Assembly (NCBI GenBank): GCA_039199225.1
Contig: JBCCSZ010000103.1
Location: forward strand, 1-22,436
Length of the DNA: 22,436 bases
Direction: 5' to 3'
Source: JBCCSZ01 sp039199225
GTDB taxonomy: Bacteria > Bacteroidota > Bacteroidia > Chitinophagales > Saprospiraceae
Shown here: piece after piece, positions 15,882 to 22,436 of the stretch
Position numbering within the stretch: position 1 is the first letter of the stretch
Layout: each line of letters begins with the position of its first letter
Notes under the pieces: generated by a model
What the model saw: the letters and a program-made list of their open reading frames with translations, nothing else
What the model was told of the DNA's origin: nothing
Database searches by the model: none
Translations under genes and position numbers: made by a program

Positions 15882-16694
15882 CTACCGATGGATAACAACC
15901 CTTTGGGTTTGGACAAATTCAGCCGTTGTAATCTTAAGGAAATAAATGCCCGGAGCCATGTTCAACTTTTGATAATCAAAGCGTGATGCATGCACCCGAT
16001 CGCTTCCCAGCAGCCGACCATTCACGTCTATCCATTCCAACTGTTCAATCTTGTTGTTGCTAGAAGCTGATTGTACTGTTAGCTTGCCGGTTGACGGATT
16101 GGGAAATACCTTTAGGCTGTTTTCATCGACTGGGGCGATAGATAAATCTTCGATGCAAACGTCATGCTGAGATGGATCAGCGTCTGTCAATTCCATGCAG
16201 AGTTTAATGCTTTCCGCTCCATGCAATGGTGCATCCATGGGTGAGTTCAAGCGCAAAGCTGTTTTGATGGATACATCTTTAGAGGGTAATAGATTTTGAA
16301 CTTCCCAGCTAATAGCCTCCGAGTCAATGGATGAGGGCATGTGGTCAGAAGAAACGTAAGTCAATAAGTCTTTAGGCAAATGCAAGGTCAAAGTACCTGT
16401 GAATGCTTCTGTACCGGTATTTCTGGCCAACAGAATGAGCTTGGATTCAAAGCCAGTCCGAAATTCTTGTAGTGGAATTGTCCCGCGGAGATCGACCTTA
16501 TCTACGGATGCTGTGTGAAGATTGGTGACAGCTAGTGCTGCTGCCTCCTGCATTTGTCCATCTCCATTGTTGTCTACTCCACGCTCGATTAGCGCCTCTA
16601 AAAAGAGATCACCTTGAACGGCTACCTGACTATTTGCCTGAAAGAATAGAAAAAGGAAGATGGAGGTTAGATTGACAATTTTAAGTTTTTTCAT
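15882..16694 (-). CDS. Secreted protein with T9SS type A sorting domain
   Basis: This 270-residue protein has a clear signal peptide (about 1-22, ending QANSQ). The middle part, about 25-185, has no fold I recognise. It contains a DNNGDGQMQE segment that looks like a calcium-binding or dockerin-type loop, and a later region of beta-rich sequence typical of DUF11/CARDB-like domains. The C-terminus (about 192-270) is a T9SS type A sorting domain: LKVFPNPSTGKLTV, then an IDVNGRLLGSD turn, MAPGIYFLKI and a final strand ending in Arg. It is exported through the Sec system and then T9SS, to the cell surface or medium. Function is unknown. It ends against the bidirectional terminator shared with fadA. 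Confidence 0.82.
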   Translation of the reverse strand: MKKLKIVNLTSIFLFLFFQANSQVAVQGDLFLEALIERGVDNNGDGQMQEAAALAVTNLHTASVDKVDLRGTIPLQEFRTGFESKLILLARNTGTEAFTGTLTLHLPKDLLTYVSSDHMPSSIDSEAISWEVQNLLPSKDVSIKTALRLNSPMDAPLHGAESIKLCMELTDADPSQHDVCIEDLSIAPVDENSLKVFPNPSTGKLTVQSASSNNKIEQLEWIDVNGRLLGSDRVHASRFDYQKLNMAPGIYFLKITTAEFVQTQRVVIHR

Positions 16695-16750
16695 TGCTTG
16701 CTTTTATTTTGTTGTAAAACGGAAGATAACAATTTTGGGTTAAACCATCT

Positions 16751-16770
16751 CTTTTTTTGGCCCAAAAAAG
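16751..16770. repeat. AT-rich inverted repeat between two T9SS cargo genes
   Basis: CTTTTTT (16751-16757) and AAAAAAG (16764-16770) form a 7-bp stem around a 6-nt GC-rich centre, in the 100-bp gap downstream of the propeller gene. It may be a weak transcription stop on the minus strand, but it lacks a following T-run. Confidence 0.25.
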
Positions 16771-16794
16771 AATCAGCCGATATGAACACCTACC

Positions 16795-18114
16795 CTAGGG
16801 TTGAATGACCACCTTTTGAATAACGTCCCCTTCCCTACTTAAGAAAGCTACGACATAAAAGCCTGCCGGGATGTTTTCCAGCGGCTTTCGGATGTTGAAA
16901 ATTCCGCTGGCATGCCAGCCATTGTGAAAGTTTAGGACTTTTTTACCCTTGGAATCGTACAAGCTCAGGTCGAGATGGGTCGCATTGTCCAATCGGTATT
17001 CGATGTTGATCTCTTGTTGGAGTGGCATGGGGTGGATTGTCATCTCATAAGGCGGCTTAAGTTGCTTTTCGACTTCCGCAACGGCCGTCAATTCATCGTT
17101 GGTGTAGCGATAGATGGAATGACCACTGGCCACCATGAGGGTATCATTGAGCTTTTGGAAACGATTGTAATTGGCTCCAATATTTTTTAGGGTCCAACTG
17201 TCGCCACCATCGGTTGTTTCATACAAACCATTGAAAAAGCCACCAGCAAAGCCATGTGTCGGGCTGATGAATCCAACGCCCTGCAAATGTACATCCCCAA
17301 CATCAACCTGCTTAGAAATCCAGCTTTCGCCACCATCTTCAGAGACGAGAATTCTGCCACCAAAATCCAGGCTGACCCCGGCGATGGCAGCGTAGAGATG
17401 TTGGCGATCCAAGGCTTGAATTTTCCAGATCAAATCACTGTTGACCATCGTTTCGTGGACAGCCTCCCAGTCAAGTCCACCATTGGTGGTTTTCAGGACA
17501 ACGCCACCCTGCCCCAGGCTGCTACTCAAGCCCACAACAAAGCCCGTATCTGGCGTAAAAAAGTGGACATCCACCAAAGATGCTGCATGGGCTGACATGT
17601 CGATATTTGTCCAAGATGCTCCGCCATCGCTCGTCTTATACATCCTGGCGGGCTGGTAGTAGGCACCTACACCATAGACATTTTGTGCATCCACCACAGA
17701 AAGTCCACAAATGCCAATAGGGGCCGGCGAAATCAGGTCGGTCAAGTCGGTCCAGGTATCGCCACCGTCTATCGTTTTGAAAAGCCGGGACACGCTATTT
17801 CCCCCACCAAAATTCCCCTGCAAACTACCGATGTAACCCACATTTTCATCGGCAAAGCGCACACAGCGAATGAACTCCCCCAAATTGGTCTGCTCCGTCC
17901 AATTCTGACCACTATCCTCTGTCTTAAAGACCGTCCCAAGAGAGTTGATGGTCCAACCCGTTTGGAGGTCGATGAAATGTACATCGTCCAACTTGGAGAA
18001 AGGACCGATGAAATTGGGAGCATTGGCGAGCGTTTGCCAGTTGCTCTGAGCAGAAACGGTGGAAAAAAGGACCACAAAAAGGCCAAGGAGTAAGCTAAAC
18101 CTGAACATGCGCAT
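16795..18114 (-). CDS. Secreted Asp-box beta-propeller protein (YCF48/BNR-like) with T9SS sorting domain
   Basis: The product is 439 residues from the ATG at 18114; 18108 is also possible, and the longer frame begins at a TTG at 18135. The signal peptide is followed by STVSAQ. Six Asp-box repeats of the form (S/T)xDGGxxW occur at regular spacing of about 42-49 residues. Numbering from the TTG, they start near 72, 121, 168, 217, 265 and 307, with the first (TEDSGQNW) and fourth (TTNGGLDW) slightly degenerate. This indicates a six- or seven-bladed propeller of the YCF48/sialidase-like kind, without visible sialidase catalytic residues. The last 80 residues are a T9SS type A domain, with MTIHPMPL in place of the usual PNP motif, and IPAGFYVVAF. 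It is a cell-surface or secreted protein, and its ligand is unknown. Confidence 0.83.
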   Translation of the reverse strand: MRMFRFSLLLGLFVVLFSTVSAQSNWQTLANAPNFIGPFSKLDDVHFIDLQTGWTINSLGTVFKTEDSGQNWTEQTNLGEFIRCVRFADENVGYIGSLQGNFGGGNSVSRLFKTIDGGDTWTDLTDLISPAPIGICGLSVVDAQNVYGVGAYYQPARMYKTSDGGASWTNIDMSAHAASLVDVHFFTPDTGFVVGLSSSLGQGGVVLKTTNGGLDWEAVHETMVNSDLIWKIQALDRQHLYAAIAGVSLDFGGRILVSEDGGESWISKQVDVGDVHLQGVGFISPTHGFAGGFFNGLYETTDGGDSWTLKNIGANYNRFQKLNDTLMVASGHSIYRYTNDELTAVAEVEKQLKPPYEMTIHPMPLQQEINIEYRLDNATHLDLSLYDSKGKKVLNFHNGWHASGIFNIRKPLENIPAGFYVVAFLSREGDVIQKVVIQP

Positions 18115-18247
18115 CAGTTTGAGGATTCGGAACAAAATAGCTTACTAAAAGTAACCAACTCACTTCATACAAATGAAAGAGGGCTCCTCCCTTTTGGTCA
18201 GGAAGTTAGCAGATTGACAACATTGAATAAGAAATCTACGGCCACAA

Positions 18248-18964
18248 TCAGGATGGCGTTTGATCGAGCCGAATCCAGATGGCATCCCCAACGGCACAAA
18301 GTTGATCGTTTTCATTGTAAATAGCCGTTCCACAGAAGTGTTTCTTGCGCTCCTGCCCTTTGGACCAGGAAATCACAACACAGCGCTCCCCCACTTTGAT
18401 ATTGCGAACAATTTGGGCCGTCATTCGACCCAACACGACCGTCATCAACTCCTCTTTCATCACCGCATAAGCCCCCGGACAATCCAAGGCCGCCCAAAGG
18501 AACTCTATGCCGACCCATCCGTCGGCCGCTTCCAAGGAAGCATCTGGTACCCAGGGAGCTGCATAAATGTTTTGTCCTTCAAGCTTACCCGAGTAGATTT
18601 GTAAACCATCCTGCTCCGGCCGCTCCAAGCCGCAAACGAAGCAGGTCGGAAAGGCCGTTGGTTGGCGATAACCAATGTGCCGCTTGGCCGCCTGCGCAGC
18701 CTCCTCGAAAGAAGGCGCCGGGGGTGCCTTGAGTTGTATCTTGCCTGGACGAACAGAAGCGACCAAATCCGTCCCATCCAAAAGAGTGAGCTGTTGATCG
18801 TCTTGCCAATTTAGGTCCAGGTCTTTCTCCAAGGGAGGCGGCATGCGAAGCGTCACTTCCGATATGTACGGCGTCTCCTTGTCCAGCATGCCACAAACGT
18901 AGCCGCCATTCCCAGAATTGGGTGGCCCACAAAAGCGTTTTTTAATAAGAAGTTTTTGATTCAT
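18248..18964 (-). CDS. HotDog-fold thioesterase-like protein, function unknown
   Basis: This is a 238-residue cytosolic protein with no signal or membrane segment. The N-terminal GPPNSGNGGYVCG (13-25) is the glycine-rich helix start seen in double-HotDog acyl-CoA thioesterase-like proteins. A second half begins after FPTCFVCGLERPEQDGLQIYSG (about 105-126) and contains AADGWVGIEFLWAALDCPGAYAV, a HotDog-like central helix. The CxxC pair (Cys108, Cys111) between the halves is conserved-looking and may bind metal, but this is inference. Catalytic residues cannot be assigned. The gene stands alone; a -7-like element lies about 32 bp upstream. A role in acyl-CoA metabolism would suit the nearby fadN-fadA, but the genes are not linked in an operon. 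Confidence 0.6.
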   Translation of the reverse strand: MNQKLLIKKRFCGPPNSGNGGYVCGMLDKETPYISEVTLRMPPPLEKDLDLNWQDDQQLTLLDGTDLVASVRPGKIQLKAPPAPSFEEAAQAAKRHIGYRQPTAFPTCFVCGLERPEQDGLQIYSGKLEGQNIYAAPWVPDASLEAADGWVGIEFLWAALDCPGAYAVMKEELMTVVLGRMTAQIVRNIKVGERCVVISWSKGQERKKHFCGTAIYNENDQLCAVGDAIWIRLDQTPS

Positions 18965-18995
18965 ATCACTGCTTGATTTTCAGAGGTGCGACTTG

Positions 18996-19003
18996 CAAAA
19001 TTA
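18996..19003 (-). promoter_or_regulatory. -7 element upstream of the HotDog gene
   Basis: On the minus strand this reads TAATTTTG, an exact match to TAnnTTTG, 31 bp before the ATG at 18964. No CAAA (-33 complement) is seen at the expected distance. The rest of the 286-bp divergent gap (18965-19250) shows no gene I can support. Confidence 0.4.
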
Positions 19004-19250
19004 GAACTTTTATAAAAATCCATTCGATTTTAGTACCTTAGAGTGCGTTTGAGATTTACTATTAAGTCTACGAATGCCGCTTTTTCCGCTTATCCTTCAG
19101 CTATTTTTTCGGAACGTAGTCTCCGGCTGTGCTCCTCGAAATACGCCTCGCCTAAGCAAAAAATTGACTGTTCTCGACCTAAAGACCGATTCCCAAGCGC
19201 GCACCTATCAAAACACACGACCAAACTTTGAGGTACTAAAAAACAAACAA

Positions 19251-20726
19251 ATGAGAAGCCTACTTGTCCTTTTTTTATTGCTATTTTCATGCTTTTATTT
19301 ATCTGCCCAGGTGTCCCTCTCCTGCGCAGGTAGCACACCTAGCACGATGGTTGCGCCTACCAATTCCGTCGTTTGCAATACGACTGTCGTTTCCTCTAAC
19401 AACTCCAACAATCCACCCGTGGTCGAATACATCATTACCGATCCCAATACGTTGGCAGACGATTTTGTGGACGATGACAACGATCCCAGCACCGCACCGG
19501 TCGCACAAATGCTAGGCCCCGCCATCATTGGCACATCCATTTCAACCACCATCAATCCCACAAATTTTGGTTTGACGGCTGGCGATCAGTTTATCGTTAC
19601 CGCTGTCAATTACGATTTGGGACAAATTCAAAGCCTCATCGACGCAATTTACAACAACAGCTTCCTGTTTGTGCCTTGCTGCACGGTCGTCGGGGCTGTC
19701 CTTCCCGGCTTTTGTGCCGACTTGATGGCAGCTGGTATCAGCCAGGGGTCAGACATCCAAAACCTCAACGATTTGCTCACGGTATTCGATCAATTCAACC
19801 CGGTTCCAGGCTCCACCAACTCCATTGAAGGCTTCATTGGGCGCATCAATGATCTGAATTCCAACGCCTCTCAAGTGCCAAATGCCTGCGGTGGCAACCA
19901 ACTGCCCATCTGCTACGCCATCGACCAAGGCAATGTTGCCCAATACGATTATCGACCTGTTCCAAGCATCAACAACATCACAGATAATTGCCCGACCAAT
20001 GCCGATGAAATCGTCGTAGATGCCAGCGTCAATGCCGGCACATTGGAGTATTCGCTGGATGGAATCAACTGGCAGGCCAGCAATACCTTGATCGCCAATA
20101 TGTCGACAGAAACCGTTTTTGTTAGGGAAATGACCTGTGGGGAGCAAGTCAGTCAACAGTACACCATTTCTTGCGTTCCGCTGGCAGTAGAACTGCAGGA
20201 ATTCAAGGGAACGGCAGCCCCGGATGGCAACCATTTATATTGGCAAACAACCCATGAATGGCAGCACGATTTTTTTGTATTGGAAAGCGCAACAAATGGA
20301 CGAACTTTCTCAGAGATTGCCCGCATTCCTGGCAAAGGCACCCCTGACAATGGATCGAAATACCACTTTTGGGATCAAGACTTTCGATCTACAACCAATT
20401 ACTATCGACTGAAGATGGTAGACCAAAACGGAGCCGCAGCGTATTCGTCGATCGCAATCATCCATCGCCAGAACGCGCTAGCTTCCTTGGCGGTCAGCCC
20501 CAATCCAGCCAGCAGCTTCATAGACATTCGCTCTTTGATCAACTGGGGTCCAGATAGCCAATTGACACTTTTCGACCACAATGGAAAACAGCTGAAAAAA
20601 CAACAATTGGAAAGCCGCAGCGACCACGCCATCAGGTGGTCGATAGCCGATTTACCCTCGGGGCTGTACTGGCTGACATACACCAACGGACAACAGCAAC
20701 AGTCGGTCAAGTTCCTCAAAATGTAG
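19251..20726 (+). CDS. Secreted protein with T9SS type A sorting domain
   Basis: The product is 491 residues from the ATG at 19251, which is preceded by an A-rich leader and gives a perfect signal peptide (LLVLFLLLFSCFYLSAQ). An earlier in-frame ATG at 19074 would bury the signal and is rejected. The mature region (about 20-310) is Asn/Thr/Ser-rich with several cysteines and acidic DDDNDP segments, resembling large surface proteins of Saprospiria; I recognise no catalytic domain. A VELQEFKGT segment near 312 opens a beta-sandwich region often found just before sorting domains. The type A sorting domain (about 409-491) has AVSPNPASSFIDI, LFDHNGKQL and LPSGLYWLTY. It ends 3 bp from the convergent acetyltransferase gene. 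Confidence 0.83.
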   Translation: MRSLLVLFLLLFSCFYLSAQVSLSCAGSTPSTMVAPTNSVVCNTTVVSSNNSNNPPVVEYIITDPNTLADDFVDDDNDPSTAPVAQMLGPAIIGTSISTTINPTNFGLTAGDQFIVTAVNYDLGQIQSLIDAIYNNSFLFVPCCTVVGAVLPGFCADLMAAGISQGSDIQNLNDLLTVFDQFNPVPGSTNSIEGFIGRINDLNSNASQVPNACGGNQLPICYAIDQGNVAQYDYRPVPSINNITDNCPTNADEIVVDASVNAGTLEYSLDGINWQASNTLIANMSTETVFVREMTCGEQVSQQYTISCVPLAVELQEFKGTAAPDGNHLYWQTTHEWQHDFFVLESATNGRTFSEIARIPGKGTPDNGSKYHFWDQDFRSTTNYYRLKMVDQNGAAAYSSIAIIHRQNALASLAVSPNPASSFIDIRSLINWGPDSQLTLFDHNGKQLKKQQLESRSDHAIRWSIADLPSGLYWLTYTNGQQQQSVKFLKM

Positions 20727-20729
20727 GGA

Positions 20730-21248
20730 TTACTGCCAGCGCTGCCAATACCAAATTCGGAAGCCTTCGTGCGGATCGTGGAAGGTGGCAGTTTTTTCAA
20801 AGCCACATTTTTCGAGGACCCGGGTCGAAGCATTGGGCTCGGCCAGCGTTTTGGCAGATACAAAGCGTACCTTGGGATCGTTGATCGCATGCTCAAAAAG
20901 CGCATTGGCCACCTCCGTAGCCAGCCCCTGTCCTCGGTAAGGCAGCCCGATCTCATACCCTATTTCCACCTCCCCAGATTCGCCTGGCGCGCCCTTGTAC
21001 CCACAGGTACCGATGATTTCGTTCTTTTCGAGATACAAAACCAAGTAAGTCCACCAAGCGATCTGGCTTTCGTCCTCTTTGTATTTATTCAATATAAAAG
21101 AAAGAACAGGTACTCCGTACTCGGAATACCCATCAAGGACATTGACCTGGAGTAATTGGGCCAACTCGCGCCTTCCACTGATGGCTGCCTCCATTATTTG
21201 GGGAGTAGCCACCAGGAGATTCAGCCGTTTTGAGCAGAGATTTTTCAT
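20730..21248 (-). CDS. GNAT family N-acetyltransferase (RimJ/RimL-like)
   Basis: This 172-residue protein has the acetyl-CoA-binding motif A YRGQGLATE (Arg105 to Glu112). It is preceded by the beta-4 strand EVEIGYEIGL and followed by the NASTRVLEKCGFEKTATF segment typical of RimJ/RimL-type enzymes. It would transfer an acetyl group to an amine; the substrate cannot be inferred. Its ATG overlaps the stop codon of the upstream FMN reductase gene (ATGA overlap), so the two are translationally coupled. Its stop codon is 3 bp from that of the convergent T9SS gene. Confidence 0.88.
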   Translation of the reverse strand: MKNLCSKRLNLLVATPQIMEAAISGRRELAQLLQVNVLDGYSEYGVPVLSFILNKYKEDESQIAWWTYLVLYLEKNEIIGTCGYKGAPGESGEVEIGYEIGLPYRGQGLATEVANALFEHAINDPKVRFVSAKTLAEPNASTRVLEKCGFEKTATFHDPHEGFRIWYWQRWQ

Positions 21249-21784
21249 TCCCCAAAACTCCCTTTAAACAGATTCAGTTGTTCCGTAAAGGCGGCCTTCA
21301 GCTCCTCGTTTTTGATACCCTCTACGGCAGAAAAATTATCGTAAAAAGAAGGAAGGGAAAAATGTGCTACGATGTTACCACCATTGTAAGGAAGCGTTTT
21401 CAGGGCAATCTCCATGACACCGGCCCCGCCTCTTTGTCCAGGCGAAGTGCTGAGTAGAAACATTTTCCGCCCCTCCCAGGTAGAACTTCCCAACCGAGAT
21501 TTCCAATCGAAGATATTTTTGAAGGCAGTCGAAAAATTACCGTTGTGTTCTGCAAAGGAAATGAGAATGCCATCGCTGGTCCGCACCAATTGGTCAAAAT
21601 GAACCGCATGTGGTGGAAAGCCCGTATCGTTTTCTCGATCGATACTGTAAATAGGAATGTCAAAATCGTTGAGGTCGATAAAAGTTATTTCAAAATCTGT
21701 CAATTGATCGGCTGCATAGCGGGCCAATTGCTTATTGATGGATTTGGTACTGTTGCTGGCTCCGAAAGCGAGAATTTTTTTCAT
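21245..21784 (-). CDS. NAD(P)H-dependent FMN reductase (flavodoxin-like fold)
   Basis: The product is 179 residues from the ATG at 21784; the frame extends to 21865 without conserved sequence. The N-terminus KKILAFGASNSTKSINKQLA is the beta-1 strand plus phosphate-binding loop of the NADPH-dependent FMN reductase family. FAEHNGNFSTAFKNIFDW and LLSTSPGQRGGAGV match its flavin- and nucleotide-contacting loops. It is expected to reduce FMN or quinones in the cytosol. It forms a two-gene operon with the GNAT gene through a 4-bp overlap. The 257-bp stretch between this gene and the tRNA contains no other gene. Confidence 0.9.
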   Translation of the reverse strand: MKKILAFGASNSTKSINKQLARYAADQLTDFEITFIDLNDFDIPIYSIDRENDTGFPPHAVHFDQLVRTSDGILISFAEHNGNFSTAFKNIFDWKSRLGSSTWEGRKMFLLSTSPGQRGGAGVMEIALKTLPYNGGNIVAHFSLPSFYDNFSAVEGIKNEELKAAFTEQLNLFKGSFGE

Positions 21785-22021
21785 ATTTGGTTGTGTGTTG
21801 AGTGAATCGTTCGAGCGGCTAAGATAATAGAATCTACGAATAGAAAAAGCGCTGTTGCCGGACAAGATGGATCAAAACGAGCAAAGCTTCAAACCATCAT
21901 CCCAAGCGGTGTAGCCAGGGCCGCTGGGTTCAACAGCCATTGAGTGCTAGGCCCTTCGGGAATCCCAAATGAACGCTAAAATATTTTTCACACATTTATA
22001 GCATTTTTGCAAAAAGTATAA

Positions 22022-22029
22022 TACTTTTG
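22022..22029 (+). promoter_or_regulatory. -7 element of the tRNA-Ser promoter
   Basis: TACTTTTG matches TAnnTTTG exactly and ends 12 bp before the first base of the tRNA, which is the expected spacing for a transcription start just upstream of the mature 5' end. TTTG at 22006-22009 is closer than a normal -33 element, so the upstream half is uncertain. Confidence 0.6.
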
Positions 22030-22041
22030 CAATCCGCTTTT

Positions 22042-22129
<88 letters not shown>

Positions 22130-22141
22130 CAAAACTCACAT

Positions 22142-22168
22142 ATAACCGCCTGAATGTCAGGCGGTTAT
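22142..22168 (+). terminator. Hairpin downstream of tRNA-Ser
   Basis: ATAACCGCCTGA (22142-22153) and TCAGGCGGTTAT (22157-22168) form a perfect 12-bp stem with a 3-nt loop, 12 bp after the tRNA end. Only a weak T/C-rich stretch follows. It is a plausible tRNA terminator, but it lies on the putative element side of the junction and could instead belong to the integrated DNA. Confidence 0.6.
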
Positions 22169-22233
22169 CATTATTCTTCTCTGAGTCAGTGACACACTTT
22201 TGACACGGCATACTATCGGAGAAACTTTGAATA

Positions 22234-22436
22234 ATGAATAAAAAATTTTTGCCGTCCTACCAATCTCTGGAGCTAGTCAGGGGAAATTCACGCTACTACA
22301 TCAAGGTTATTACCGAAACGAAGAAGGGAAATCGAAAGCTTTTTCGAAATACTTTCAACCTAAACCGGATTCATAGCATTCCAGAAAGGATTGCTCGAGG
22401 GGAAGAGCTGGTCAATAAGATTCGTTTCTGGTTGAG
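22234..22436 (+). CDS. Tyrosine recombinase / phage-type integrase, N-terminal part (runs off window)
   Basis: An open frame from the ATG at 22234 continues to the window end (67 complete codons). The sequence, with YYIKVITETKKGNRKLFRNT followed by FNLNRIHSIPERIARGEELV and NKIRFWL, matches the N-terminal arm/SAM-like region of Bacteroidota site-specific integrases. There, a short beta hairpin is followed by a basic helix with an R..R...L...I pattern. The catalytic R-H-R-Y domain lies outside the window, so activity cannot be judged. It begins 104 bp downstream of tRNA-Ser on the same strand, the standard position for an integrase that uses a tRNA 3' end as attB. Assignment is from pattern and context. 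Confidence 0.72.
   Translation, partial: MNKKFLPSYQSLELVRGNSRYYIKVITETKKGNRKLFRNTFNLNRIHSIPERIARGEELVNKIRFWL

Noticed and set aside
19074..19250. N-terminal extension of the T9SS protein from an earlier ATG
   Set aside because: It would place 59 residues before a perfect signal peptide.

Overview
The window looks like a piece of chromosome from a Bacteroidota bacterium, most likely of the Saprospiria/Lewinella kind; the genus is inference. Four observations support this. Three secreted proteins end in type IX secretion (T9SS) sorting domains. Several genes have TAnnTTTG-like -7 promoter elements. Start codons are preceded by A-rich stretches rather than Shine-Dalgarno sequences. A futalosine hydrolase points to the alternative menaquinone pathway. 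Most of the window is ordinary housekeeping and envelope gene content.

Left part (1-7680): a small secreted thioredoxin-fold protein converges on a two-gene minus-strand unit encoding a membrane-anchored DNA/RNA non-specific endonuclease and a HerA-like ATPase (DUF853/YjgR family). A plus-strand unit follows with a predicted outer-membrane beta-barrel protein and futalosine hydrolase (mqnB). Next come an ECF sigma factor with a single-pass membrane partner that is probably its anti-sigma factor, and methionine aminopeptidase (map).

Middle (7743-11784, minus strand): exbB, two exbD paralogues and a tonB/tolA-like gene form an energy-transduction operon. It ends in a strong intrinsic terminator that lies almost on top of the folC start codon. 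The two ExbD proteins share an identical 32-residue N-terminus, although the DNA has diverged at synonymous positions.

Right-middle (12092-15758, plus strand): a fadN-fadA beta-oxidation pair is driven from a region with a perfect -7 element and closed by a bidirectional terminator. Two T9SS cargo proteins (one an Asp-box propeller), a HotDog-fold protein, a third T9SS cargo protein, and an FMN reductase/GNAT acetyltransferase pair follow.

Right edge (22022-22436): a complete tRNA-Ser(UGA) with its own -7 element and a terminator-like hairpin is followed 104 bp later by the start of a tyrosine recombinase/integrase that runs off the window. This is the typical layout of a tRNA-targeted integrative element, so an accessory island probably begins here and continues outside the window. 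It is the best lead for anything unusual. I did not find a clearly new system within the window itself.
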